64,000 nucleotides of DNA, taken from JADJSS01 sp046329815. GTDB lineage: Bacteria > Bacteroidota > Bacteroidia > Chitinophagales > JADIYW01. The notes beneath the pieces are model-generated. The model ran no database searches, had not been told where the DNA came from, and was given only the letters and a program-made list of their open reading frames with translations. The DNA lies in NCBI GenBank assembly GCA_046329815.1, contig JAXLTY010000002.1:310001-374000 (forward strand). The letters are read 5' to 3'. This document shows, piece by piece, positions 8,536 through 16,267 of this stretch. The position numbers were made by a program, and so were the translations under genes. Numbering within the stretch: the stretch's first letter is position 1; the number at the start of each line of letters is the position of its first letter.

Positions 8536-9894
8536 ATGCAAAAAGTATTTTCTCTATTGATTGCTTTACTAAGTATCAGCCAATTATTCGCGCAATCAAC
8601 AATCGCAAAAGGTTCAAAAGTAACTATTTTAGAAATAGGTAAAAGTGATACTTATTACGGCGAAAGAGCTGATTTTGTTGGTACTTCGGCAACTACATTA
8701 GGCACGTTGAACAAAAATGACAACGGTTTTTATTCAGGTACTTTAGAAACAGAAAGCGGCAGAACCTGCTTCTTTAAAAATGTAAAAGTAGAAGTTGTAA
8801 ATGCAGGCAAAAATACAACATTCAGTTCTGATAAGCAGTTTTCAGGAACGATTCCAAAAGGCACTCGCTTTGAAATTCTGGAAGTTCCTGTTGATGATTC
8901 ATACTATAGCAGCAGAGCCAAAATTGAAGGCAAAAAAGGAACAACCACTTCTTCTATGACTGTTGATACTGATGGTTATACAACAGGCAACATTACCACA
9001 GATGAAGGCAACAGTTATTTTTTTTACAAAGTACGTTTAGGTAAAACAAACAGCCAGTCTGTTGTAGGAACGTATTCTAAACCAGCATCAAAATCGGTTA
9101 AATTTATTACAGGCACCATTAAAAAAGGTACTAAAGTATATGTTGCCGAGATCAGTCCTGATGATTCATATTATTCTGACAGATTTGATAAAGTTGGAAA
9201 ACAAGGAACCGTTACGAAATCTGATATGACTGAAAAAGAAGATGGCTATTATGCAGGCGATTTTACCTATGATGATGGTTCTACAGCATATTTTTATAAA
9301 GCAAAATTTTCAAAAGATCCGGTTGATAAATTAGTAAAAACAGAAACAGATAAAACTACATCAAATAGTTCAAGTGATTACTCAGGATGGGAATATTTAT
9401 TTGGCGGCGATGATGACGATGATTGGTCAGGTGCTAAAAATGACGCGAACATTAAAGAAGGCGATAAAGTAGAAATTACCGCATTGAATACAGAAGATAG
9501 CTATTATGATGATAAAGACGACTACATCGGTAAAAAAGGTGTTGCCGGCAGTGATTTATCTTATGATGAAGATAAAGGTGGTTATACCGGAAGTGTAAAA
9601 TTAGAAAGCGGCGACAAGCCCTATTTCTACTTAGTGAAACTGAAAAAATTAAGTTCAACCAAGTCTGTAGCAGCTACAAATTATGGTGAAAAAATACTGA
9701 AAGGTACTAAAGTAAAAGTGATAGATATTGACAGCGATGATAGCTTTTATGATAATAAAGATACATACATCGGCAAATCCGGAAAAGTGGCTGAAGGTTT
9801 AACGCATCAGGGAAATGGTTTGTATTCCGGAAAAATCATTTTCACAGATGGAACAGATGCTTATTTTTATAAAGTATCAGTGAAAAAACTCTAA
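8536..9894 (+). CDS. Secreted protein made of five degenerate ~70-residue repeats
   Basis: Protein of 452 residues with a signal peptide ending LFAQ at about residue 20. The remainder is five copies of one module, at about 22-95, 108-175, 193-258, 312-375 and 385-452. Each module begins with KGTKV-like residues, continues with a DDSYY motif (SDTYY, DDSYY, DDSYY, EDSYY, DDSFY), has a conserved G-K-x-G turn, and ends in GYYSG...DG..YFYKV. A low-complexity linker rich in Ser, Asp and Gly (SNSSSDYSGW, then GGDDDDDW) separates repeats 3 and 4. The alternating pattern suggests small beta barrels, perhaps SH3-like. The family is not recognised and no T9SS signal is seen, so a periplasmic or surface location by Sec export is inferred. 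Confidence 0.75.
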   Translation: MQKVFSLLIALLSISQLFAQSTIAKGSKVTILEIGKSDTYYGERADFVGTSATTLGTLNKNDNGFYSGTLETESGRTCFFKNVKVEVVNAGKNTTFSSDKQFSGTIPKGTRFEILEVPVDDSYYSSRAKIEGKKGTTTSSMTVDTDGYTTGNITTDEGNSYFFYKVRLGKTNSQSVVGTYSKPASKSVKFITGTIKKGTKVYVAEISPDDSYYSDRFDKVGKQGTVTKSDMTEKEDGYYAGDFTYDDGSTAYFYKAKFSKDPVDKLVKTETDKTTSNSSSDYSGWEYLFGGDDDDDWSGAKNDANIKEGDKVEITALNTEDSYYDDKDDYIGKKGVAGSDLSYDEDKGGYTGSVKLESGDKPYFYLVKLKKLSSTKSVAATNYGEKILKGTKVKVIDIDSDDSFYDNKDTYIGKSGKVAEGLTHQGNGLYSGKIIFTDGTDAYFYKVSVKKL

Positions 9895-9916
9895 GCATAT
9901 CTTATTTCAATAAATT

Positions 9917-9954
9917 AAAATCGGATAAGCTATTTTACTTGTCCGATTTTTTTT
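9917..9954 (+). terminator. Terminator after the five-repeat gene
   Basis: Hairpin AAAATCGGATAAG / CTTGTCCGATTTT with one mismatch, followed by a T run. It lies 23 bp after the stop of the repeat-protein gene and just before the serine hydrolase. Confidence 0.75.
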
Positions 9955-9964
9955 ATTTTAGTTG

Positions 9965-11104
9965 ATGCAAAAAACTAACTACCTGAAAGTAATTGCCTTG
10001 TTGGTAATTATCTATTTCATTTTACCAAAGCATGTACAAATGGGTTTGGTGCACAACTTCGCCAATATCGATGATTACAAGTTATTTCCAAATAACACTG
10101 TGGCTAAATCAGATCATCCAAAACCTTGGTTAATCAGCGATAATTACAATAAAACAGCACCTTCCAAAGAATTGCTTGGTTTTTTTAAAGAAAGACAAAC
10201 CTGTGCTTTTTTAGTCATACAAGACGGTAAAATTTTATATGAAAATTACTGGGAAGACTACAATAAACAAACTATTTCAGGTTCATTTTCCATGGCAAAA
10301 ACGGTAAATGCATTGCTGATTGGAAAATTGATGGAACAAGGAAAAATAAAATTAGATGATGATATTAAAAAATATGTTCCTGAATTAGAGCACATTCCGG
10401 CAGGAAAATTAACCGTAAAAAATGTACTGAACATGAGCTGCGATTTGGATTGGACAGAATCTTACTGGAATATTTTTTCACTGACTTCTGAATCCTATTA
10501 TGGCAATGATCTGGATAAATTGATGAAGAAAATTGAAATAAGACCAACTAATAATCAAGGCAAAATTTGGGAATATCAAAGTGTCTGCACGCAAATATTA
10601 GGTTATATCATCAAAAATGTAACGAAGAAATCGATTGCGGAAAATGCACGTGAGTATTTATGGAATCCGTTAGGAGCTGAGTCAGACGCACTTTGGAGCA
10701 CCGATAAAAATGGCGTTGAAAAATCATTTTGCTGTTTAAATGCGACGGCACGCGATTTTGCACGATTGGGACAACTGGTGTTGCAGCACGGAAAATGGGA
10801 TTCAACTCAGTTGATTGATTCGTCATACATTCAGCAAATGACAACACCGGCTACTGATTTGAAAGATGCGGAGTTTAAGAATGCTGTTAATTGGTATGGC
10901 TATCAAACCTGGATGCTGAATTATAAAGGACATCAGATTTCTTATTTCAGAGGAATTTTGGGACAGTTTATTTTTATAGTGCCTGACAAAAACGCAGTGA
11001 TTGTGCGTTTAGGCAAGAAAATAGTACGCGATCCAAAAAATACGCAGCGCCAAAATGATGATATCTATAATTACATCGAAGCCGGTCTGCAGATCCTGAA
11101 ATAA
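9965..11104 (+). CDS. Class C beta-lactamase-like serine hydrolase
   Basis: Protein of 379 residues of the penicillin-binding/serine hydrolase superfamily. The N-terminus (YLKVIALLVIIYFILP) is a signal peptide or anchor. The SxxK nucleophile motif is in SFSMAKTVNALLIGKLMEQG. The Tyr motif is in EYQSVCTQILGYII, which resembles 6-aminohexanoate-dimer hydrolases (NylB-like) rather than true AmpC enzymes. The substrate is unknown; a peptide, ester or amide is likely, and resistance should not be assumed. An overlapping TTG at 9962 precedes the ATG at 9965; I prefer the ATG. It faces rplS across a shared terminator. Confidence 0.83.
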   Translation: MQKTNYLKVIALLVIIYFILPKHVQMGLVHNFANIDDYKLFPNNTVAKSDHPKPWLISDNYNKTAPSKELLGFFKERQTCAFLVIQDGKILYENYWEDYNKQTISGSFSMAKTVNALLIGKLMEQGKIKLDDDIKKYVPELEHIPAGKLTVKNVLNMSCDLDWTESYWNIFSLTSESYYGNDLDKLMKKIEIRPTNNQGKIWEYQSVCTQILGYIIKNVTKKSIAENAREYLWNPLGAESDALWSTDKNGVEKSFCCLNATARDFARLGQLVLQHGKWDSTQLIDSSYIQQMTTPATDLKDAEFKNAVNWYGYQTWMLNYKGHQISYFRGILGQFIFIVPDKNAVIVRLGKKIVRDPKNTQRQNDDIYNYIEAGLQILK

Positions 11105-11124
11105 TATCAAGTAATCACAAATAA

Positions 11125-11152
11125 AAAATCTCAACCATTTGGTTGAGATTTT
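11125..11152. terminator. Bidirectional terminator between the serine hydrolase and rplS
   Basis: Perfect 12-bp inverted repeat AAAATCTCAACC / GGTTGAGATTTT with an ATTT loop, flanked by A-rich and T-rich sequence, midway between two convergent stop codons (11104 and 11179). Confidence 0.8.
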
Positions 11153-11178
11153 CTAATTATTAAACTAAAAAATTAAAA

Positions 11179-11532
11179 TTATTTCGTTTTGATCAATTCT
11201 TTGATACGAGATGCTTTACCTTTCAATTCTCTGATGTAGAAAATTTTTGCACGACGTACTTTACCGATTTTATTCAATTCAATTTTATCGATATTTGGTG
11301 AGTTTAATGGAAACACACGTTCAACGCCAACACCGTTTGACAATTTACGAACGGTAAAAGTTTGTGTTGCACCGGTTCCTTTACGTTGGATTACATCACC
11401 ACGGAAAATCTGGATACGCTCTTTTGCGCCTTCAATGATTTTGTAGTGTACATTTATGTTATCGCCTGCTTTAAAGTCAGGATGATTTTTTGATTCCGTT
11501 AATTTTTTGGTTAATTCTTTTACCTTTTCCAT
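11179..11532 (-). CDS. rplS: 50S ribosomal protein bL19
   Basis: Large-subunit ribosomal protein at the 30S-50S interface. Its 117 residues match the family length. Conserved parts are FKAGDNINVHYKIIEGAKERIQIFRGDVI, FTVRKLSNGVGVERVFPLNSPNIDKIE, and VRRAKIFYIRELKGKASRIKE. It is the last gene of the rpsP-rimM-trmD-rplS series. A clear -7 box at 11556-11563 shows that it probably has its own promoter in the trmD-rplS gap. Confidence 0.97.
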   Translation of the reverse strand: MEKVKELTKKLTESKNHPDFKAGDNINVHYKIIEGAKERIQIFRGDVIQRKGTGATQTFTVRKLSNGVGVERVFPLNSPNIDKIELNKIGKVRRAKIFYIRELKGKASRIKELIKTK

Positions 11533-11555
11533 TGCTGTATTTTTTTAAACGTGTG

Positions 11556-11563
11556 CAAAGATA
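11556..11563 (-). promoter_or_regulatory. -7 box (TATCTTTG) before rplS
   Basis: Exact TAnnTTTG match on the minus strand, 24 bp before the rplS ATG, in the 59-bp gap after trmD. Confidence 0.5.
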
Positions 11564-11591
11564 CGGACTTTTTTGTAAATATCCATATTAA

Positions 11592-12272
11592 CTAATCGTT
11601 TTGTAAAATATCCGGTCGGCGCTGTTTTGTTCGTTCTATTGCTTGCTGATGACGCCATTCTTCTATCTTTTTTTCGTGACCGGAAAGCAGGATTTCAGGC
11701 ACTTTCCAACCTTTGTAATCAGCAGGACGCGTATAAACCGGTGGCGCGAGCAAATTATCCTGGAAAGAATCACTTAAAGCAGAGGTTTCATCATTCAAAA
11801 CACCAGGAATCAATCTGCCAATCGCATCAACCAAGATTGCTGCAGGCAATTCGCCGCCGGAAAGCACATAGCTGCCGACCGAAATTTCTTTCGTGATAAC
11901 GTGTTCGCGTAGTCGTTCATCGATACCTTTGTAATGACCACACAAAATGATGATATTTTCTTTGAGCGAAAGCGTATTCACCATTTTTTGCTCTAACAGT
12001 TCGCCGTCTGGCGTGGTGAAAATAATTTCATCGTAGTTTCTTTCTTTTTGCAAAGATTCAATACAAGCTAAAATCGGCTCTATGCACATCACCATGCCTG
12101 CGCCGCCACCAAACTGGTAATCATCAATTTGCTTGAATTTTTTGGTAGAATAATTGTGCAGATTGTGCAAATGAATTTCCAGTAAATTCCGGTCTTTAGC
12201 GCGCTGAATGATAGAATGCGCAAAAAAACTTTGCATCAGATCAGGAACCGCAGAAAGTATATCGATACGCAT
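11592..12272 (-). CDS. trmD: tRNA (guanine37-N1)-methyltransferase TrmD
   Basis: Methylates G37 next to the anticodon using S-adenosylmethionine, which prevents frameshifting. The 226 residues match the family. The start MRIDILSAVPDLMQSFFAHSII, the FGGGAGMVM loop, CGHYKGIDERLREHV, and the trefoil knot YVLSGGELPAAILVDAIGRLIPGVL are all present. The C-terminal domain includes YTRPADYKGWKVPEILLSGHH-like sequence (here LLSGHEKKIEEWR). The start is ATG at 12272. A heptamer mini-array lies directly upstream, and a lipoprotein gene separates trmD from rimM. Confidence 0.96.
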   Translation of the reverse strand: MRIDILSAVPDLMQSFFAHSIIQRAKDRNLLEIHLHNLHNYSTKKFKQIDDYQFGGGAGMVMCIEPILACIESLQKERNYDEIIFTTPDGELLEQKMVNTLSLKENIIILCGHYKGIDERLREHVITKEISVGSYVLSGGELPAAILVDAIGRLIPGVLNDETSALSDSFQDNLLAPPVYTRPADYKGWKVPEILLSGHEKKIEEWRHQQAIERTKQRRPDILQND

Positions 12273-12274
12273 AA

Positions 12275-12305
12275 GAGTTGTAAGTCGTGAGTGATAAATC
12301 GTGAG
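12275..12305. repeat. Heptamer mini-array upstream of trmD
   Basis: Four 7-bp units (GAGTTGT, AAGTCGT, GAGTGAT, AAATCGT) plus GAG, three bases from the trmD start codon. The sequence resembles the arrays at 14910 and 27689, but here it is on the 5' side of a gene. Confidence 0.45.
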
Positions 12306-12482
12306 AAAAATTTCACTGACAAAAATACATTTTTATTTAGAATGGTTTGTTGTAATATGTCATACGCTAAAAAAGTTTACAAATTTTAAATAATGTTAAC
12401 TTTTACTAATGCAAAGTCCTGCATCGCTTTTTATCTAAGCTTAGATATACTGAGAGGAAACAAAATATTAGATTTCTATATT

Positions 12483-13445
12483 TTAATAAGAAATTAATAT
12501 TCTACTTGGTTTAATAAATGGAAAAGCAGAAGTGATATATTGTGGATCGAAATGTGGTGTAATTACTGCCTTTGTAACTCTGTTATTGCTATCAAATTCA
12601 TAGCTAAAATCGGCATATTTTACATAAGAAGTAAAACCTCCACTTAATATATCGCCATCAAAAACTTGAGTTATGAATATTGATTTAACTAATTTAGATT
12701 TAATATTTGGAATTGGAATTTTGCTTACAATTTGCATAAACAATAACGAACTTATACTGTTAACGCCATCGACCGGATGAATAATGCCAGACATTTGAAA
12801 AAGATTGCAATTATTTTCTTTCTCATCTGATATGACAGTATAACGTAAATGTTTATAAATTCCATCAGGATGTATGCCGCTTTCTATTGTTAATGAGTCG
12901 CTATTAGCTGTTTTAATATCATACTTATATATAAATGAATTAACGGATCCAGTTAAATATAAAGATCCAAAATGAGATAGGAAAGTATAAGGTGTAGAGA
13001 AATTAGAATAGGATAATTCATTATTTGAGCCATCACCGGTAAATGTTGGTTCATCTAAAATTAAACTATAATGGTCATGTAATTCAAATATTCTATTATT
13101 ATTATCAAATTTAATAATTGATACATCATTACTATCTAAACTGAAAAATGAATTACTATAAAAGATGTATTTTTTTGAATTAAATAAACTGTGATTAAAG
13201 ATAATAGTTATTTGGTTTGGTGATAAATTTGGAATAGAAACCTGAGCACTGTCAAAATAAATTCCACTGGAATCAGGAAATAAATAATAAGTTTGTGTAG
13301 TTACATAATTTCCTGTTACCGTATCTAAATCCTGATAGATAATAGATTTTGGTGTATTGCTGACAGCATTATTTCTGTTCGCATTTTCTTTTTTACAACC
13401 TATAAGTATAGTAAGTAGAACTACAATTAAACAACTATTTTTCAT
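12483..13445 (-). CDS. Predicted lipoprotein of unknown function
   Basis: Protein of 320 residues starting MKNSCLIVVLLTILIGCKK, a lipoprotein signal with the likely lipidated Cys at 17. The mature part is rich in Ser, Asn, Asp and aromatic residues and appears beta-stranded, like many Bacteroidota surface lipoproteins of the YD-repeat-like or DUF4595 type (FEL.DHYSLI, VKYADFSYEFDSNNRVTKAVI). The closing DSNNRV segment resembles beta-hairpin repeats. I cannot assign a family. It sits between rimM and trmD, a junction normally tight in bacteria, with gaps of 249 and 210 bp, so it looks like an insertion into the ribosomal operon. Confidence 0.7.
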   Translation of the reverse strand: MKNSCLIVVLLTILIGCKKENANRNNAVSNTPKSIIYQDLDTVTGNYVTTQTYYLFPDSSGIYFDSAQVSIPNLSPNQITIIFNHSLFNSKKYIFYSNSFFSLDSNDVSIIKFDNNNRIFELHDHYSLILDEPTFTGDGSNNELSYSNFSTPYTFLSHFGSLYLTGSVNSFIYKYDIKTANSDSLTIESGIHPDGIYKHLRYTVISDEKENNCNLFQMSGIIHPVDGVNSISSLLFMQIVSKIPIPNIKSKLVKSIFITQVFDGDILSGGFTSYVKYADFSYEFDSNNRVTKAVITPHFDPQYITSAFPFIKPSRILISY

Positions 13446-13594
13446 CTGATTATTTTTTGTTGATTTTTAATGGAGCAGATGGAATTTATGACTTCTATAC
13501 ATTTATAATTTTTGTGTCATAGAACCATGTTTCGCAAATAATCATTTCTGTTTGGTGTGCGAACACGCATGCTCATTTCATGAATAGTTTTTTA

Positions 13595-13602
13595 CAAATC
13601 TA
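13595..13602 (-). promoter_or_regulatory. Possible -7 box (TAGATTTG) upstream of the lipoprotein gene
   Basis: TAnnTTTG match on the minus strand, about 150 bp before the lipoprotein start. It would give a long leader. Weak support. Confidence 0.25.
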
Positions 13603-13694
13603 ATTCATAGTTCTTAAAATATAAAAAGATAAATTTAATTGTTTGTAGAAAAGAATATCTGTATGTTTTGTGTAAAATATTAAAAATCAATAGT

Positions 13695-14192
13695 TTAAAA
13701 CACATCTAAAAAACCTTCAGGCAAATCTACAGAAACTATTTTCTTTTTATCGTCAATTTCCCGGACGAAATCATCATTCAACGGAACCAGTATTTCTTTG
13801 GTTTCTTTAAAAACCTGTGCTAAATATTGTTGCGGCATTTCCAAAATAGATTCGATCTTTCCGATTTCGCCATGTGTTTTGTCATACATCGTAAATCCGA
13901 TTATATCATTATACGGATCTTCTTCCAGAATTTCAGTCAGGTCATCATCTTTAGCGAAAATAGCTTTGCCTTGCAATGTGTGTGCTGCTTCTTTTGTAGT
14001 AATGTCTTCCAGTAAAATAATCGCCTGAGCATCGGAATTAATATCTTTCGACACGATAAAATAGGGTAGTTGTTCAATAAAAATGACTTTCATGTCTTCA
14101 AAATCATCCATATAAAACGCATCAACAGCAATTTTCAGATGACCTTTATAGCCATGTGTTTTCAGCGCTTTTCCTATTTTTATTAATTCCAT
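13695..14192 (-). CDS. rimM: Ribosome maturation factor RimM
   Basis: Assists maturation of the 30S head through contact with uS19. The 165 residues have the N-terminal RimM domain (KIGKALKTHGYKGHLKIAV, then VIFIEQLPYFIV) and a C-terminal PRC-barrel region (YNDIIGFTMYDKTHGEIGKIESILEMPQQYLAQVF, then ILVPLNDDFVREID). It lies 60 bp after rpsP with a hairpin in between. The downstream neighbour on the same strand is the lipoprotein instead of the usual trmD. Confidence 0.93.
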   Translation of the reverse strand: MELIKIGKALKTHGYKGHLKIAVDAFYMDDFEDMKVIFIEQLPYFIVSKDINSDAQAIILLEDITTKEAAHTLQGKAIFAKDDDLTEILEEDPYNDIIGFTMYDKTHGEIGKIESILEMPQQYLAQVFKETKEILVPLNDDFVREIDDKKKIVSVDLPEGFLDVF

Positions 14193-14205
14193 TGGTATTT
14201 AAATT

Positions 14206-14234
14206 AAAAAATCCTGACAATAGCCAGGATTTTT
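14206..14234 (-). terminator. Hairpin between rpsP and rimM (terminator or attenuator)
   Basis: Perfect 10-bp inverted repeat AAAAATCCTG / CAGGATTTTT with a 9-base loop, between the rpsP stop (14253) and the rimM start (14192). On the minus strand the second arm ends in a T run. It may reduce readthrough so that rimM is made in smaller amounts than S16. Confidence 0.6.
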
Positions 14235-14252
14235 ACAGTATTATTCTGAACA

Positions 14253-14771
14253 TTATTCAGCCGTTTCTTCTGTTGCTTCAGCCGTTGGTTGTTCTGTAGC
14301 AGCTTCGTCTTTCACTTCTTCAGTAGCTTCTTCTAGCGGTGCTTCCACTTCTTTAACTTTAGCCGGTGTGTTCACAACAGCATCGATTTTAGCTTTTTTC
14401 GCAGCATCTGCTTTTTTCTTGTGGTCAATTACTTTGCCTTCTTTTTGCTCTAACCAAGCAGCAAATTTTGTTTCAACATCTTCTGCTTTAACAACACCTT
14501 TAGCAACACCGCGTAATAAGTGTTTTTTGTAGATAGCGCCTTTGTACGATAAAATTGCTTTTACCGTATCAGTTGGTTCAGCGCCGCTTTGTAACCATTT
14601 TACTGCTTTGTCCACATCTAAAGTGATGGTTGCAGGAATTGAAGTCGGATTGTAAGTTCCGATTTGCTCAATGTGTCTTCCGTCTCTACGAGCGCGAGCA
14701 TCTGCCGCTACAATTTTGTAGAAAGGTGCGCCTTTAGCGCCATGTCTTTGTAATCTTAATCTTGTTGCCAT
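14253..14771 (-). CDS. rpsP: 30S ribosomal protein bS16 with extended tail
   Basis: Small-subunit assembly protein. Residues 1-80 are the S16 domain: MATRLRLQRHGAKGAPFYKIVAAD, RRDGRHIEQIGTYNP, and VDKAVKWLQSGAEPTDTVKAIL. The protein has 172 residues, while the enterobacterial form has about 82. The extra part is a Lys/Ala-rich stretch then an acidic Glu/Ala/Thr-rich tail (EATEEVKDEAATEQPT). Long tails of this kind are usual in Bacteroidota S16. It is first in the rpsP-rimM series, with a -7 box at 14842-14849. Confidence 0.96.
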   Translation of the reverse strand: MATRLRLQRHGAKGAPFYKIVAADARARRDGRHIEQIGTYNPTSIPATITLDVDKAVKWLQSGAEPTDTVKAILSYKGAIYKKHLLRGVAKGVVKAEDVETKFAAWLEQKEGKVIDHKKKADAAKKAKIDAVVNTPAKVKEVEAPLEEATEEVKDEAATEQPTAEATEETAE

Positions 14772-14841
14772 ATAAAAATATGTTTTAAATTTTTAATTCC
14801 TGTTTTGTCAATATTGACGGTCAGGTTTTGAATTTGAGGTG

Positions 14842-14849
14842 CAAAGATA
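14842..14849 (-). promoter_or_regulatory. -7 box (TATCTTTG) before rpsP
   Basis: Exact TAnnTTTG match on the minus strand, about 70 bp before the rpsP ATG, which leaves a leader of about 65 nt. The matching box before rplS supports a shared promoter class. Confidence 0.5.
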
Positions 14850-14909
14850 GGAATTAATTAGCGAATTTGAAAATTTGCTAATTAGAAAATGATGTTTTTT
14901 TAACGTGAT

Positions 14910-14956
14910 TACTCATAACTCACTACTCATAACTCACTACTCATGACTCACGACTA
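14910..14956. repeat. Heptamer mini-array overlapping the coaD stop
   Basis: Six exact 7-bp units on the plus strand (TACTCAT, AACTCAC, TACTCAT, AACTCAC, TACTCAT, GACTCAC) plus GACTA, so the strongest period is 14 bp. The coaD stop at 14941-14943 lies inside it, so the last residues of CoaD (ISRES) are encoded by repeat. Confidence 0.7.
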
Positions 14957-15411
14957 ATCACCACTTCTTTCGGCAAAAACTTGCTGGTGTCGCCGCCACC
15001 AATGATAATTTCGCGGACAATAGTAGAAGAAACGGCCGATAATTCAGGTGAAGAAAGAATCAGAAAGGTATCCAGATCCGGCTGCATCATCTTATTCAGT
15101 TGAGCAATAGTTTTCTCATATTCAAAGTCGGCAGACGAGCGGATGCCTCTGATGATATACTTTGCATTTTTCTGCTTACAATAATTGACAGTCAATCCAT
15201 TATATGATTCTACTTTAACTGCAGGTTGATCTTTAAAAACCGCTTTTATCCATTCAATGCGCTGCTCCAGCGGAAACAGATATTTCTTCTGCGTGTTGAT
15301 ACCAATAGCAATAATAATCTCATCAAACAACGGAACGGCGCGCGTTACGATGTCAACGTGCCCAACGGTAATTGGATCAAACGAACCCGGAAAAATAGCA
15401 ATCTTGTTCAT
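14941..15411 (-). CDS. coaD: Phosphopantetheine adenylyltransferase CoaD
   Basis: Adenylates 4'-phosphopantetheine to dephospho-CoA, the penultimate step of coenzyme A synthesis. The 156 residues include the nucleotidyltransferase motif FPGSFDPITVGHVDIVTRA, the substrate loop NGLTVNYCKQKNAKYIIRGIRSSADFEYE, and SSTIVREIIIGGGDTSKFLP. The family core ends near KEVVI; the closing SRES and stop codon are formed by a heptamer repeat array. The start is ATG at 15411. Confidence 0.95.
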   Translation of the reverse strand: MNKIAIFPGSFDPITVGHVDIVTRAVPLFDEIIIAIGINTQKKYLFPLEQRIEWIKAVFKDQPAVKVESYNGLTVNYCKQKNAKYIIRGIRSSADFEYEKTIAQLNKMMQPDLDTFLILSSPELSAVSSTIVREIIIGGGDTSKFLPKEVVISRES

Positions 15412-15449
15412 ATTGTAAATGTAAATTAAATTTTAAAACCAAAACTTAA

Positions 15450-15477
15450 ATTCATGATTCATAACTCAAAATTCACT
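15450..15477. repeat. Heptamer mini-array overlapping the CPBP gene stop
   Basis: Four 7-bp units (ATTCATG, ATTCATA, ACTCAAA, ATTCACT); the last one contains the stop codon (15473-15475) of the CPBP protease gene. It has the same period as the coaD array, with a related sequence. Confidence 0.5.
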
Positions 15478-16252
15478 TAAAAAATCCGTGATTCCATAAT
15501 GCGCAAAAATCCATCGTAACGGCAATCGTGTAATGTAAAAAGATGCTCAAAAAGATGGTTCGTGTATTTAAACTCAAAAAACCAAGTACACAACCTGCTA
15601 TAATAGCACCGACACTTTCGCCAAACGGCTTGCCGAAATGCGACATGCAATATGGTATCATTGCGATGAAAATAGAGTAATAACCAAATTTATGCTTGAT
15701 GGTATGCAGCAAAAAGCCACGAAAAAAGAACTCAACAAACAGAAACTGAAAGAAATACAGAAATTCCCAAAACAGCAGCTTATTGATCTCACTTTTGTCA
15801 TTTATTTTTAATAATGGATAATAACTTTGAAAACTCTGTGTTTTAGAGGCAATAAACACAACCGGAAACATTACCAAAACAAACAAAACATAAATGCCGT
15901 AATGCTTAAACGCGATGTTAAACGTCAAACCATTATCAGACAATTTTTCCTTGTAAATTACTTTAATGATAAAAATTGGTATGAGAAAAAACAGGAAAAA
16001 GCAGGAAAATGTCCAATGGATTAAGTATTGCAATTGAAAATTATTAAAGACTAAAATTTTAGCTGAATAGATTGATGATAAACTACTTAAACCAATATCA
16101 TTTAATAATTGATTGAAATTTGAAAACGGCATATAATACGTGTAAACCGTCAGAATAAGAGCAGTCGAAACCGTAGTAATCACCACCTTTTTGTCGATGT
16201 TAATCACGTCGATATCAAAGTAATTTTTAAATGACTGAACAAGTTTATTCAT
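15473..16252 (-). CDS. CPBP-family intramembrane metalloprotease-like protein
   Basis: Integral membrane protein of 259 residues with about seven helices. The C-terminal half is the CPBP (CAAX protease and bacteriocin-processing) domain: motif 1 reads VEFFFRGFLLHTI where the family usually has EExxxR, so only the second Glu is kept; motif 2 is SHFGKPFGE; motif 3 is FLHYTIAVTMD. It could process peptides or be a non-canonical member. It follows the hypothetical membrane gene at 16268 with a 15-bp gap on the same strand, so the two probably form an operon. The stop lies in a heptamer repeat. Confidence 0.75.
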   Translation of the reverse strand: MNKLVQSFKNYFDIDVINIDKKVVITTVSTALILTVYTYYMPFSNFNQLLNDIGLSSLSSIYSAKILVFNNFQLQYLIHWTFSCFFLFFLIPIFIIKVIYKEKLSDNGLTFNIAFKHYGIYVLFVLVMFPVVFIASKTQSFQSYYPLLKINDKSEINKLLFWEFLYFFQFLFVEFFFRGFLLHTIKHKFGYYSIFIAMIPYCMSHFGKPFGESVGAIIAGCVLGFLSLNTRTIFLSIFLHYTIAVTMDFCALWNHGFFK

Positions 16253-16267
16253 TTTTAAAAGTACAGA

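Noticed and set aside
10365..10847. Minus-strand open frames inside the serine hydrolase gene
   Set aside because: Shadows of the real gene; no domain and no start.
9965..11104. Antibiotic-resistance beta-lactamase
   Set aside because: The YQS motif and the overall text fit NylB-like hydrolases more than AmpC; no resistance claim is justified.
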